Positions 30,497 through 42,564 are shown, counted from the first letter of the stretch. The stretch: DNA of 64,000 nt from Sacculina carcini (GCA_916048095.2 OU696595.1:1105795-1169794); one strand, 5' to 3'. Numbers and translations: made by a program. The notes: generated by a model not told the origin, from the sequence alone.

Positions 30497-31394
30497 AAAC
30501 CCTGCTCTTAAGTGCTCTTAAAGGCGTGTTCTAGTATTGCGGGCCTTATTCAGACCACGAGCTAAATTTAATAAATCAAGATCAATAAAGTGACAGTATT
30601 TATTCACAATAAGCACGTGCATTTACTAAAAACTTGACAAACAATTTGCACCCCTTTAGCACATTATTATCATTATTATTGTTAAAATCATTAGCAAGGT
30701 GAAAATGCGAAGAACGTGGGAGAACAAATTTGCTAAAATGCATTTGTCAAATAGCCACAGTCCAGTTGTTGCTTTTCAAGGAAATTGTTGCCGAATTAAG
30801 GATATCAAGTGTTACAAAACGTAGCACACATTCAATTTCTGATCGCCAATACATCAGAAAATATCACGAAAACAGCGCCTTGATTGTATATGTCTCATTT
30901 TGCGCGTTTTTACTATATTTGCATGAGAGTATGCGTGCATATGTGTATGTATGAGTGGAGTATGCGTGTTTGTTATGTATTTATGTGCGTGTGTGAGCAA
31001 TTGGCTATTTTTGTATGCGTGTGTGCTGTTGTGCTCATTGCGAGTTGTGTTTGAGTGTGTAGTTGGTGTTGGTGAGTTGTGTGTTAGCGTGTGGTTCTTG
31101 CGTGTACAGGCGTATTTTGTGAACAGTGTTGTAGTGCGACTTGTCATATTGGCTCCATCATTCTCATCCATATATCACAAACTATGTAAACATTTCTTGA
31201 TCTTCAGATCCATATATCACAAACTATTTCGACATCGAATATTTGAAATTACCGACTTGGTTTCAAAATATGTGTTATTGTTACTGTTGTGTGTTCAACA
31301 TTGTTGCTATTGTTGTTATGCAATTATGTATGTTATGCAATTATTCATATGTTATTTTGTGTTACCTGTGTGATGTTGTTTTTTGGCAATAAAT
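30497..31394. repeat. Dispersed family R1, copy C
   Basis: Starts at about 30589 (GTGACAGTATTTATTCACAA) as does copy E. At about 31186-31210 it contains an insert ending CATTTCTTGATCTTCAGATC and a repetition of CATATATCACAAACTAT. The same joint occurs at 32878-32912, where hAT-like sequence is fused to R1. After 31320 it carries CAATAAATGATACAATACAA. No gene. Confidence 0.7.
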
Positions 31395-31912
31395 GATACA
31401 ATACAATACAATACATACGAACACGTACAATCCTTCACGACACGTATATTGTAGTGAGTGAAGGATGTCAGTGATATTACGCACCTGAATATTTTCTACA
31501 AGAAACGCATACAAACGAGCAACACAGACACACACGAATAATTACTGAGGCAACGAGCAACCACACATACTTTTATGAGCAACCGTACATACACTTATGA
31601 ACAACCATACATACACTTATGAACAACCATACATACACTTATGAACAACCATACATACTCTTATGAGCAACCATACATACACTTATGAGCAACCATACAT
31701 ACTCTTATGAACAACCACACATACTCTTATGAGCAACCATACATACTCTTATGAGCAACCATACATACACTTATGAGCAACCATACATATTCTTATGAAC
31801 AGCCACACATACTCTTATGAACAAACATACATACTCTTATGAGCAACCATACATACTCTTATGAGCAACCATACATACTCTTATGAGCAACCATACATAC
31901 TATTATGAGTAG
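31395..31912. repeat. R2 block and 22-bp minisatellite, copy 2
   Basis: Same lead-in as copy 1, with about 16 units of the 22-bp repeat (31552-31912), some with CACTTATGAACAACC variants. Followed directly by a truncated hAT-like element. Confidence 0.85.
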
Positions 31913-32893
31913 GGCTGTCAAAAAAGTAACCTATTAATCAGTAAAAAGTAACTTTAATTTCAATAAAAAGTAACCTATAAAAGTAACCTAAAAAAACCTA
32001 TGAGTTTCAATGTTATTATTACTTTTGTATCGCTTTATCACATGTTTATCACGCCTTTGCTGATTAGTGTGCTATATGAAATGCACGGTTTGTTTGCTGT
32101 TTGTTTGTTTGTGATCCTAAAGAGAAACCTAATAGCCAATGAAAAAGTAACCTAAATTAACCTAGCCTTCGTAAAAATATCCTCCTTCAAAAAAGGTCTA
32201 TTCTTTGCAGTTATTAAGGAAGAAAATACACCAGTCCTTCTTGTTTATCCTCTTTCCGAGTTGGTACTATTTTACCAATCTCTCTCAGATCTGGTATCAT
32301 TCTTATAACAAACTACCGAAAGTGACTCAATGTTATTTGGCCAACATCGCAAAATGGAGCATTACCATCAAAATGGAATTTAAAGTGGAAAGCTAATATA
32401 AAAGTGAAATACACTAGTTGCAAATGTAAATATTTTTAGTAATGGTCGCAATAATGCTCTTTACATTGTTTCAATGGAACTTTTTATCAAATAGCACGTG
32501 CTACAGCTTGTATATTAGTGTGAGCGTAAACACGTGTGAATGTGTGAATGCCCCCGTCATCCCATATGTAGCACCCTGTGCCCACAGTCTTATAAATGTC
32601 AAACGTGGAAAAATGGCGCTATCTCACGCTCTGAAAATCACGTGCTAATTCCTGTTCAAGTAAATGCGTACTGTCAAGTGCTACAGTGCAGTGTCTGGTA
32701 TAGAGAGCTCACACATAGTACTATACCACGCTTCAAACATCTCACGACAACCTCCGGTTCGTAGACATTTCCTAAAATGGAATGACGCTATCCTTCGTAC
32801 CCGAAGACGTCTAAATATCGAGTAGAACAGATATTAAGGTGAAGATCAATTGCTAAATCCTAACAGCAGAAATTTTAACATTTCTTGATCTTC
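31913..32893. mobile_element. hAT-like element, 3'-truncated copy
   Basis: Begins TAGGGCTGTCAAAA inside the minisatellite and follows 24194-25190 closely, then switches to R1 sequence at about 32894 (CTTCAGATCCATATATCACA), so the right inverted repeat is missing. It carries a TATA-bearing segment (GGTATAGAGAGCTCACACAT, 32698-32717) also in 24194-25504, resembling the LTR at 28072-28090. Confidence 0.75.
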
Positions 32894-33197
32894 AGATCCA
32901 TATATCACAAACTATTTCGACATAGAATATTTGAAATTACCGACTTGGTTTCAAAATATGTGTTATTGTTACTGTTGTGTGTTCAACATTGTTGCTATTG
33001 TTGTCGTGTGTGTCAGTGTAGATATTGTTACTTGTTAGTGTTATTGTTGTTGATGCGCAACTACACAACATTCACATGACCTCGCACCTGAATGCTACCA
33101 AAATATTTTATGAATATGATTACAATGATTTATATTTGCCTTAATTTTGCACATTTTCCCACAGATCGTGTATCTGCAGTGGACGGTAATAAACCCA

Positions 33198-33286
<89 letters not shown>

Positions 33287-33424
33287 GCACTGCACAAATC
33301 TTGATTAAAAATATTTATTGTCTGTCTAACAAGCCATGGCTTGACAGACTATATTGCCTCTGATGTTTTCGTTATTTTGTGTTACCTGTGTGATGTTGTT
33401 TTTTTGGCAATAAATGATACAATA
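32894..33424. repeat. Dispersed family R1, copy D, with (TA)n
   Basis: Right-hand part of R1 from CCATATATCACAAACTATTT to GGTAATAAACCCACC, then (TA)n at about 33200-33279. Then non-repetitive DNA with CAATAAATGATACAATACAA as in copy C. No gene. Confidence 0.75.
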
Positions 33425-33960
33425 CAATACAATACATACAAACACGTACAATCCTTCACGACACGTATATTGTAGTGAGTGAAGGATGTCAGTGATATTA
33501 CGCACCTGAATATTTTCTACAAGAAACGCATACAAACGAGCAGCACAGACACACACGAATAATTACTGAGCGAACGAGCAACCATACATACTTTTATGAG
33601 CAACCGTACATACACTTATGAACAACCATACATACACTTATGAACAACCATACATACACTTATGAACAACCATACATACTCTTATGAGCAACCATACATA
33701 CACTTATGAGCAACCATACATACTCTTATGAACAACCACACATACTCTTATGAGCAACCATACATACTCTTATGAGCACCCATACATACACTTATGAGCA
33801 ACCATACATACTCTTATGAACAACCACACATACTCTTATGAGCAAACATACATACTCTTATGAGCAACCATACATACTCTTATGAGCAACCATACATACT
33901 ATTATGAGCAACCAAACATACTCTTATGAGCAACACATACATACCATAAAACCAGCCATA
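33425..33960. repeat. R2 block and 22-bp minisatellite, copy 3
   Basis: Third copy of the lead-in and about 17 units of the 22-bp repeat (33577-33950). Much of the order of long and variant units matches copy 2, indicating a recent duplication of the array as a block. No hAT-like element is inserted here. Confidence 0.85.
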
Positions 33961-34010
33961 CATTTGCTAATATTGTCGATTCTCGTCTCAACTCGTTTCG
34001 GCAGGAACTA

Positions 34011-34780
34011 ATGACCGATTTCCGTAGCTCGCCTAGTCAAACTGTCACGGCTGCTACTCGTTCTCCCAACTCTCTAAAGTCCAACGCGGTTGTCCTCAAA
34101 TCCAGAAATTCTGACACACCTACTTCTGAAGAACTTGTGGCTCCAGCTCTACAGAAAATTCCGGTCTCTGGTTCCCGCCCATCTGCCAACGGTAGCTTAG
34201 TGCTGCGTTGTGACTCGCCACGCTCGGCGGAGAACGCTGCAGATTGTGTTCGTGCGGCATTCGCCGATGTGGAGGTACACATCCCTCCTCTGAGGCATAT
34301 TCGCCCAAAGATCACGATCGCTAACATCCCGAGCGACATGACACCGGAAAGCCCTCTCTCGTCTATTCGCATAAACAATTATTCACTGACTGACCCTCCC
34401 CCGTCAGATCTACAGGTTCTATTTTTCACCTAAAGATTAGCTGAAGAATGGCGCTACTCATGCTGTTCTATCTGTGTCATTCTCGGCTCGCTCAATCATC
34501 AAGGATTGTTCAGACCGCTTATTTATTGGTCTGTGCTGCTGTGCGGTGTACAATAGGTACTGGGTTTTACGCTGCTCCCGTTGCTCGGGGCTCGGCCATA
34601 AAGCCGATAAATCTAGTCAACCCACCAAGCGCGGCTTCTGTGCCAGTTCCCATGCATCCAAAACATGTGACCGTTCTGGACCAGCCAAATGCACAAGCTG
34701 GGTACGCTCAGGGCGAATCCACTGTCACTAATCCTACGACTCATCCTGTCCTTCTCTCTTAGCTGTCCGTAATTCTCTTC
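34011..34780 (+). pseudogene. LINE C ORF1 (gag-like, zinc knuckles)
   Basis: ATG 34011 opens 140 codons including IRPKITIANIPSDMTPESPL, an RRM-like or gag-like region. After a frameshift, cysteine clusters CSRCSGLGHKAD and CASSHASKTCDRSGPAKC (34560-34700) resemble the CCHC knuckles of gag-like ORF1 proteins. No intact frame covers both parts. Confidence 0.65.
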
Positions 34781-34935
34781 GTATACGCACCATCTCCTGC
34801 GACTCTCCTACTCAAATTTCCTCTCCTACTGCCGTACCAGATAACCCTGATTCACATTCGTGTATCTCGGCCTGACTACCTTCGCTCCCTCTTGTCTCGC
34901 TCATCCGTTCCTCCTCTCACACTAGCTATTTAACT

Positions 34936-35571
34936 CTTGCTTATCTAAATACCAGGTCATGTCGGTAAAAGACTCCTATACTCTCACACCTTATTTCCTC
35001 TCATAATCTTTCTTTATTCTTCCTCGTTGAGACCTGGTTACTTGATTCTGATGTTGCGTCATTTACTGCCCATCTCTCTGATGATTTTAACTTTATTCAA
35101 TCATCCCGCTCAAACACCAAAGCTTCCGGTGGTGTTGTTGGATGTATATTTAATGAATCCATAGTCTTATCTACTATAGCCCACTTTTGTCCCCCATGTT
35201 TATGCTTTGAATATCTCGCTCTTTCTCTCAATATTCCATCCTGCTCGAAATTTTGCTTTGTTGTAATATATCGCCACAATCATCCGGGAACTACGTCATT
35301 ATTTTTTACCGAATTTCCTGTGTTACTTGATGTGCTTCTCGCGTCCTTCTCCAGTCGTTTTCTTATAGTTGGAGATTTTTATTTCTGGGTCGATCAACCT
35401 TCCCGAAATCCTTATTGCTCTCAATTCCTGTCTATGGTCCAAACTTACGGTCTATACTCGCCTGTTACCTCACCGACTCACATCTCCGGTCACACCCTTG
35501 ATCTTGTTCTATTTCCATCTCCAGTTCTAACATCCGACCTAACCCCCCCGGATGTTCTTGTATTCCCCTAG
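34936..35571 (+). pseudogene. LINE C endonuclease (APE type)
   Basis: Starts LAYLNTRSC, then VETWLLDSDVA, SGGVVGCIF, FLIVGDFYFWVD (normally GDFN, so the Asn is substituted) and SGHTLDLVLFPSP. Order fits the CR1/L2-type APE endonuclease. Stops and frame changes interrupt it, for example TAA within LNTRSC to KTPIL and frame changes near 35300. Confidence 0.75.
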
Positions 35572-36050
35572 ATACCACTACTTCTGACCACAGTCTCCTC
35601 ACTTTCAATCTTCCCTTTCCCAAACCAAGTATTTCTCCCCCCAGATCCTACAGAAATTACAAAAATGTTGACCCTCGCCTCTTCTCAAGTTTATTCTCTC
35701 ACATGCTTCCCTCAACTCAACTTCATTCACTTCCCCCTACCCAATTTTACTCTTTTTTTCAAGGTTATGTCTTCTATCAGTGAAACCATATTTCCACTAC
35801 GCTCATCCTCCAATCGCTCCAATCTTAATCCTCGGTTTAATCGCGAACTAATCTCTCTTAAACGCGCCTAACGCTACCACGAGCGTGTGTGGAAGCGTTG
35901 CTGCACTACTGCTACGTGGTTATCATTCTGCTCATCTCGCTCTTTGTATATATCTGCTTTAAACTCTGCTAAACAAACCTACTACCAATCTAAATTATCC
36001 TCACTCTCTCGCTGTCCTAAATATCTGTGGTCCTCGCTTGAGGTCACTCA

Positions 36051-36857
36051 TTGAGTGGCCTGCAAAACCCAAACCTTTCGTCTTCTCTCTCTGCCTCCGA
36101 CCTTGCTGTATTTTTTTCCAATAAAATCCAAATTGTAATTTCTAACATTTCTTATCCTAACTCCCTCTTGACTCACACCAAATCCCACTATCATTTTACT
36201 CACTTTTCACATCTAGAGCTTCCTGATATCATCACTATCATTTCTACAACAAACTTTTCGCTTTCCCTTGCTGACCGCACAAATTTTAGTGCCCTATCCG
36301 ACTCTATTTTGCTCCTGGTTCCCCTTCTATTGCATTTAATCAATAGCTCTTTCATTCATGGTGTATTTTATCCTGAGAAGCATGCAGTCATATTTCCGAT
36401 ACTCAAAAAACCTTCACTCGATCCCTCGCTATGTAGCAGTTACCATCCCATTTCTCTACTCAACTTTCCCTCTAAACTCCTCGAGTCTGATATTCATTCT
36501 CAACTTGCGCCATTCATCAAAAAATATATTGACCCCTTCCAATCGGCTTTCAAGTCTGCTCACTATACTGAATCTGTCCTAACCTCTGTTACTACTACTG
36601 TTTTTTCTCATTCCTCATTCGGAAAATCTGCTTTGCTTATCCTCCATGATCTGTCAGCAGCCTTTGACTTAGTTCACCACTCAATTTTAATCAGATATCT
36701 CTCCTTTCTTGGTGTGTCCTATTTAGCGACCTCTGCTACATTCTTATCTTACTGATCGTTCCTACTCGGTGCATTTCAATTCCACTACTTCTGTTGGGAG
36801 TTAGCTCCCCTACGCGTTACGGAGTGCGCTCCTGCGAATATGACCCAGCTACACTAA
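36051..36857 (+). pseudogene. LINE C reverse transcriptase, N-terminal part
   Basis: Open for 234 codons: PEKHAVIFPILKKPSLDPS, SYHPISLLNFPSKLLE (RT 2), QLAPFIKKYIDPFQSAFKSA, and motif A LHDLSAAFDLVHH. A frameshift near 36725 precedes LTDRSYSVHFNSTTSV and a broken GVPQGS region at about 36820. Motif C (YADD) is missing because LINE B is inserted at 36858. Confidence 0.8.
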
Positions 36858-37229
36858 CTTTATTATTATTATTATTAATTACAGGCAAATCCAGTAGCAT
36901 GGGATGTGCAAGCACTATTACCACCCTAAGGTGGCCCCATGTACCGGAAGCGCCCAAAATATTCAGAGAGAAAGAGAGTTCGAAAAGAAAAAAGTCTAGA
37001 AAGAGAGTTGGAAAGAAAATTATGTATAAATAACAATAAATAATAAACCATCATCCGATAACAATCCAAAATGTCACTTCGCCCACGTTCCTCAATAAAT
37101 ATTAACAATCAACAATAAATATGTGATTCAGTAAATAACAGCCATCAATAAATAAGAATAAATATTAATAGATAAGTAATAAATAACAATCAAGAGCAAT
37201 AGATATGATTCAATAAGAAACATCCAACA

Positions 37230-37270
<41 letters not shown>

Positions 37271-37330
37271 TGATTCAATAAGTAACAACAACACAAATAA
37301 ATATGATTCAATAAACAACAAGGGGCAAGG
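36858..37330 (-). mobile_element. LINE B 3' end, minus strand
   Basis: Begins (plus strand) with TTATTATTATTATTA and TTACAGGCAAATCCAGTAGC, the complement of the LINE B terminus, and continues through GGCGGAAGTG-like and ATTCAATAA tandem regions. (TA)n at 37238-37266 interrupts the 30-bp repeats. The insertion disrupts LINE C RT. Confidence 0.85.
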
Positions 37331-37341
37331 TAAATCAGAAC

Positions 37342-38298
37342 ATGGCGCAGCCGACAGGATCAACTACGAAGTTCAAGGACGAGCTTTCCGTTGTTGTTCA
37401 AGCATTGCCTCAGCATGAACCACCAGTGACGGTTCCTCGACAAGGTGAGCCGTTTTCGTGGTAGGCAAAAGCGACCCAGCCACACAGATTAGAAATTTCA
37501 GTGGACAAAGAGCACTCGTTTCGAGCCTGGAGACGGCGGTGGGACGATTTTGTATTGTTAACAGGCCTGACAGCGGCACCGAAGACCATACAGTTGGCTG
37601 CACTGAGATCTTGTCTCTCAGACGACACCATCAAGGTCATGGAGAACCTCGACCTACCACATGCAGCATTTGATGACGTTGAATCTATTATAGCCGGCCT
37701 GGAAGCATACATCGTTGGGCAGACCGATGAGGTCATCGAACGGCGCAACTTCAACGCCAGAAGACAAGCAGAAGGAGAATGCTTCGACGATTTTTGTACA
37801 GCATTGAAAGACTTGGCGACGCGTTGCAAGTTTTGCAACAGCTGTCGTGAATCAATTATTCGTGACCGAATTATGATGGGGTTACAAGACGCGTCTACGG
37901 TGCAGAAGCTGTGTGCTGTCCCGAATCTTTCTCTGCAAAATGCTATAGAAATTTGCAGAGCACAGGAAGCCGCTAGTCGCGACGCATCGACTATTCTTGG
38001 ACACCAAGTGGCTCAAATGAAATACAAGCGATTCAGAAAATCGGGTTCGGCGACTCCACACCAGAAAACATGTTCGTGGTGTGGCGGTAGGTGGCATCTT
38101 GATATGACTCAGTGTCCCGCTCGACAGGCCACATGCAAATTTTGCAAGAAATTTCAGAAAGTGTGTCGCCAGCGTTCAAGGACACAATCGCACAGCGTAT
38201 CACAGATGCAAGTCACGAGCATCATAGCCAGCACAACGACTGAACATGCACCACGGGTGACAGTGACGTTGCAAACCGACAAGACCATCAAAGTATAG
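37342..38298 (+). pseudogene. gag: Gag of Gypsy fragment 3
   Basis: ATG 37342 starts MAQPTGSTTKFKDEL. TAG at 37462-37464 interrupts after 40 codons; the frame resumes with FRAWRRRWDDFVLLTGL and FDDFCTALKDLATRCKFC, typical of Gypsy gag in many animals, and an NC region CSWCGGRWHLDMTQCPARQATCK in which the second knuckle is eroded. TAG 38296-38298 ends the frame just before the protease. C-terminal parts are low in similarity. Confidence 0.75.
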
Positions 38299-39445
38299 GC
38301 ACTTCCGGATTCCCAAGCTGATATTTCAGTAGCTGGACTCGATATACTGCATCGACTGAGCATGACACCAGCTGATTTGACTCCAGCTGAGATTCATAAT
38401 CGTCCGAAATTGGCCGATCAATCAGCAGTGGAGACTCTGGGAACATTTGTAGGAAACATCTCTTGCGGGCGACACAACGCACGAGAAGTCTTTCATGTGC
38501 TGCCAGGAGTTCAAGGACTTATTCTATCATGGCGCACTTCGCGTGCTCTTCATTTCCTTCATGACCAGTACCCAAGACAAACAGTGTGCGGGATCGACGC
38601 TAGTGGTACTGTAAAGGCACATCCCTTCGCTAGCGAACCTTCAAAGGCGATGGTCTCACATCCAGCAAGCGATGTTGATGCCAAAGTGCTGAAAAAATAC
38701 CGATGACATAATGCAGCGTTTTCCTCAAGTTTTTGACGGAATCATTAGACCACTTCCGGGTGAAAAATTCAAAATTGCTCTTCGTGAAGACGCCAAGCCT
38801 TTCTGCGTTACATCACCTGGAAGGATACCGTTCGCTCTAAGAGACAAACTCAAAGATATACTTGACATTCTCGTACGAAGCGGCGTTATCACTCCAACGA
38901 CTGAAACGTCGGACTGGTGTGCCCCAATAGTCGTCGCACCAAAGAAACATTGTGACAAAATTCGTCTTTGCATCCATCTGACGTGCCTAAATCGGTATGT
39001 CGTCAGGGAGCCTTACATGAGCGACAGTCCGGCAGATTTTGTGTCATCTATTTCACAATCTGACGCACAGTATTTTGCAACCTTCGATGCGCTCAAAGGT
39101 TATCGCCAGTGTGAGCTCGACGAAGCAAGCCAAAGTCTCACAACGTTCTTGACACCTTTTGGGCGGTACAAATTTTTAAGAGCCCCATATGGCATCAGCA
39201 GTATCTCTGATCATTACAACAGACGCATGACCGATTGTCTTTCTGGTCTACCTCGCTTCGCACGTGTGGTCGACGATGTGATGCTCTTTGACATGACACT
39301 CGATGAGCACATCAAGCACGTCACCGAGTTTGTAGAAAAATGTGTTTATTCTGGCATATCGCTGAACCGCGAGAAGTTTTGTGTCGCGCAAAATGCGGTG
39401 AAGTTTGCTGGATATGTAGTAAAAAGAATTGGTTATTCTTTCTTT
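38299..39445 (+). pseudogene. pol: Protease and RT of Gypsy fragment 3
   Basis: In the gag frame after TAG, ALPDSQADISVAG stands where Gypsy proteases have D-S/T-G: the catalytic Gly is Gln. A frameshift near 38700 leads to the RT: FPQVFDGIIRPLPG, VAPKKHCDKIRLC, FATFDALKGYRQ (motif A), LRAPYGISS (motif B) and RVVDDVMLF (motif C with VVDD). Similarity ends after FAGYVVKRIG. Dead by stop, frameshift and truncation. Confidence 0.85.
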
Positions 39446-40215
39446 ATTTTTTTTGTTGAGCCTCACTTCAGCGATAGAACAAGCGAGAGCATTGGAGATG
39501 GCGCAGAAACAGTCAGCTTGCTATGTAGATGAATCTATGACAGCTGCTGCTGCTACGCATCGAACACGTGCTGATAAACAACAATGTTGAAGAAGAAGTG
39601 AGTGTTGTTTCTGATTCACAGGATTACGCCGCGCCTGCTCAGATTCAAAGGTGCTCTTTCTGTAGTAGGCCGTCTCACCCTGGATCGGTGTGTCCAGCGC
39701 GAAGGGCAGTGTGTGCCAAATGTCAGAAAATTGGTCATTACGCTCGCGTATGCAGTTCCCAAAAGAGAAGGACGTTGCAATGCTCTCTTACTTCGGCAGC
39801 GACAACATCCACCAACGCTGGAGCCAATATAGCCGCAACGTCTTCGGTAAAGTCTGTTTTGCACAGTGTAGGTTCAACTTTGACGCCGATTAAGCTAAAC
39901 AAGAATATCGAAACGCAGGCATTGGTTGACACTGGAAGCTGCAAAAGTTGTATTCACTCTAGCATCGCAAGATCAGAGGATTTAGACATTTTTCCATCTT
40001 CAGGACGCATCTCAATGGCGTCTTTTTCACAAAATGTGGATACCAATGGTTGTTGTGTGGTTGACCTCACCATGAAAGACAAGACGTATTCTAGTGTCCA
40101 GTTTCATCTTTTTGATGACCTGTGTGCGCCGATAGTGTTAGGAAACGACTTCTTGGGACTTCACGGGAAAATCACAGTGGAATTCAGTGGTCGAGAACCG
40201 CTTCTCCGAATGTCC
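39446..40215 (+). pseudogene. Ty3/Gypsy fragment 4 (nucleocapsid and protease)
   Basis: An open frame (39568-40299) carries two well-formed knuckles, CSFCSRPSHPGSVC and CAKCQKIGHYARVC, then protease with ALVDTGSCKSCI (catalytic DTG) and PIVLGNDFLGLHGKI near its end. Similarity ends at about 40205 (REPLL). It differs from fragment 3, whose protease is already present upstream, so it is a separate insertion or recombinant joint. Confidence 0.75.
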
Positions 40216-40579
40216 CCGAATGTTGTGGGGCCCCGTTGCTTCACATATTATGTGATTATGTCTAATAAATACATTCATTATTTGATGATATATTTATAAT
40301 GGGGGCCAAAGTGCTGCCTTTGGGGGGCCCCATAATTCCTCCCAACTGCTCTGAGTCCCTCAGCTACTAAGCTGATTCATTGTTTCATCTTTTCAAGAAT
40401 AAACTACTGTAATTCTTTATATTTTCATGTGCCTCGCTCCTCTCTGAAAATCATGCAACATGTCATTAAAAATTGTGTCGTTTCGTGTTTTCTACTTCCC
40501 AATTTTGCCATACCTCACCCTATCTCTACAAACTTCAAAAGCTCCCGATCGTCCCTTGCATCCACTTAAAAATTTGATG
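40216..40579. other. GGGGCCCC-bearing segment, no gene
   Basis: GGGGCCCC palindromes at about 40228 and 40325 flank an AT-rich stretch; the portion GCTGCCTTTGGGGGGCCCC through CATAATTCCTC has a relative at 25773-25825 with a poly-G expansion. Rest is unremarkable. Confidence 0.5.
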
Positions 40580-40945
40580 TCTTGTTTATAAACTTTTGCA
40601 TGACCCCGGCAACTCAAGTACCTTTCGAAGCTTCTTACACTCTCTAATAACATTCTTTCCCGTCATCCACTTCCTTTATTCTGTCCACGAGCAGTCAATG
40701 AACTTACCTGGTCTAGTAAATCCTTCCCTTTCTATGCTCCACGCTTGTACAACTCTCTTCCCTCCCATGTTATCTCCTCCACATCTTTCTCAACGTTTTC
40801 CTCTTCTCTGCGCAATCATCTCTTTGATAAATCTTTTGATCATGACTCTCACTCTCTTACTCCTTACGCTTCGCTCTGAGCCATCATACCGTACCCGTCT
40901 CGCTTGATATATTTACTAGTAGTTGTTTGCTCTCTCTGCTTTCTT
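40580..40945 (+). pseudogene. LINE C 3' fragment, second copy
   Basis: Encodes FPFYAPRLYNSLPSHVI and FSSSLRNHLF, parallel to 22983-23220. Could be the tail of the LINE at 33961-36857 with two Gypsy fragments and a LINE B end inserted between, or a separate copy. The 3' edge meets GTCATGTTTCAATTTTGCTG of the minisatellite-bearing Gypsy. Confidence 0.7.
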
Positions 40946-41375
40946 CTTACTGTCATGTTTCAATTTTGCTGACACACTGTGTACTGTGACACACGACTTG
41001 CTATGTCCTATACTGTAACACATTACTTGCTATGTCCTATACTTTGACACATGACTTGCTATGTCCTATACTGTATCACATGACTTGCTATGTCCTATAC
41101 TGTAACACATGACTTGCTATGTCCTATACTGTAACACATGACTTGCTATGTCCTATACTGTAACACATGACTTGCTATGTCCTATAATTTGATGGCGGAC
41201 GCCGGTAATACAGCCCAAAGCTCCATGATGAGAAAAGTGCTTGCAAAATTGCCGGTATCACATTTTCGCATGGTAAAAGACCAGGTCACAGCAAGTTCTC
41301 TCTCGACTGAATGCTTCCCCAAATCTGCAATCAGCTGAAGCTGCGTCTCCAGCTCACTTCAGCTGAGCTTCAATC
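40946..41375 (+). mobile_element. Gypsy leader/gag fragment with 7-unit 29-bp minisatellite
   Basis: Colinear with 28498-29560: leader end, seven 29-bp units (40990-41186) and gag start (GATGGCGGACGCC, then GCTTGCAAAATTGCCGG). Nothing else of the element remains here. Confidence 0.8.
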
Positions 41376-41990
41376 AACAAATAACAAATTGTATTCGGTA
41401 TAGAGCACGCATTCAGCCACAAGTGCAAAAAATTACAACAGAAAGAAACAAATTAGCAAGTTGTAATATAATTCAAAACTTAAAATTTGTATTTACAGAC
41501 CGGCATGACCACACCATCACACGCACCTGCAAGAACCTGCACAACACGATCAAACCTCGAACACGACTTCCGAACACTTCCACACTGACACTGTAACAAT
41601 ACACAATCACACAAATAATGTTGAAGGAAAACACAGGCAGAAACAGTGAAAGAAGATGGTAGGATGGTAGAAGAATGGAACGGTCAAAAGAGCCTGCTTA
41701 GTCGCCGACCACTCGACTTACTGTCGCTACTGGAGCTACGTGATTGCTATTAGCAAGGTTCACGGATGATGTGTGTGGTTATTAAGCACCATTATTCAAC
41801 CCTGTCCCTCTTACAGTGAAAAACAAATAGCGTTTGAATAAGAAACAGCACAATCTGAATAGCATGCCGTATGCCGTACGCATGTCGGACCATATGAAAA
41901 ACATTGAAAAAGTCAGTCAAGGAAGTGAGATGCGAAAATATTCCAACAACTATAATAACCACATTTTAACTAATTTATTCATTTGAAATG
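41376..41990. other. No gene seen
   Basis: Unique-looking DNA left of the complete Gypsy element. The last five bases AAATG (41986-41990) are one half of its target duplication. Confidence 0.7.
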
Positions 41991-42465
41991 TGTAGAGTAA
42001 ATAGAGATGTATTCAATGAAGATGATGACGACAATGAAATGATGGCACTGAAATGCACTCTAGAAAACAAAACTTATAATAAACAATAAACACTTTGTGG
42101 CCTCGCACCAACCACAATTACAAATACACCACCAACACACGAACACCACCAACACTCACAACGCTCAAAACCAGACTGCTGGTAGCTCGCTTCAGCCACA
42201 CGCACAGGCGTCACAGGTCACAATGTCAAAGTACACCGACCAATCAGCACACAGTACTCGAGTCACGTGACAAGCCAAGTCACATGAACACGCATACGCA
42301 CACGCAGACATATACACGCACATACACGGTAACTCGCATTCATGGAAAAGAGCGGGCACACCATTCGCGCACTTGAACATACACATACATACAGACATAC
42401 AAACACACCTACGCGGTTACACGATTTCATCACACTGTACATACACAATACGAATACCTATTACA
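41991..42465 (-). repeat. 3' LTR of Gypsy copy 2
   Basis: On the element strand starts TGTAATAGGTATTCG and ends TTTACTCTACA. Same length as the 5' LTR with five substitutions (near 42062, 42181, 42211, 42354 and 42393). CA-rich in plus orientation. Confidence 0.95.
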
Positions 42466-42564
42466 TGCCCCCATGGTGTTCACACCAATCAAATACAATA
42501 CATAATCGAACCAATACAGCGGCAACAAAAACCTACACATGATACAGGCAATCAATAATTAAAA

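Larger units (their letters stand above)
33961..36857 (+). mobile_element. LINE C, decayed, with ORF1, endonuclease and RT
   Basis: Non-LTR element with a CCHC-bearing ORF1 (34011-34780), endonuclease (34936-35571) and RT (36051-36857). RT is cut in motif B at 36857 by a LINE B 3' end. The C-terminal tail at 40580-40900 could be its continuation displaced by insertions, but the RT catalytic region is missing. Many stops and frameshifts. Confidence 0.8.
37331..39445 (+). mobile_element. Ty3/Gypsy fragment 3 (gag, protease, RT)
   Basis: Gag and pol remains of a Gypsy lineage distinct from copies 1 and 2. It starts directly after LINE B at a gag ATG (37342) with no LTR or primer site and stops in the RT near 39445, so both ends are truncated. 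Confidence 0.8.

Noticed and set aside
30136-30534. Protein with ten-residue repeats (MWLHVVTCGY)
   Set aside because: Product of a 10-bp tandem array open in all frames; only its first 40 codons are RNase H remnant.
28009-41375. Treating 28.0-41.4 kb as one giant Gypsy element because both ends carry the 29-bp minisatellite
   Set aside because: The minisatellite lies next to gag in both places and not in an LTR, and the intervening DNA contains many unrelated elements.
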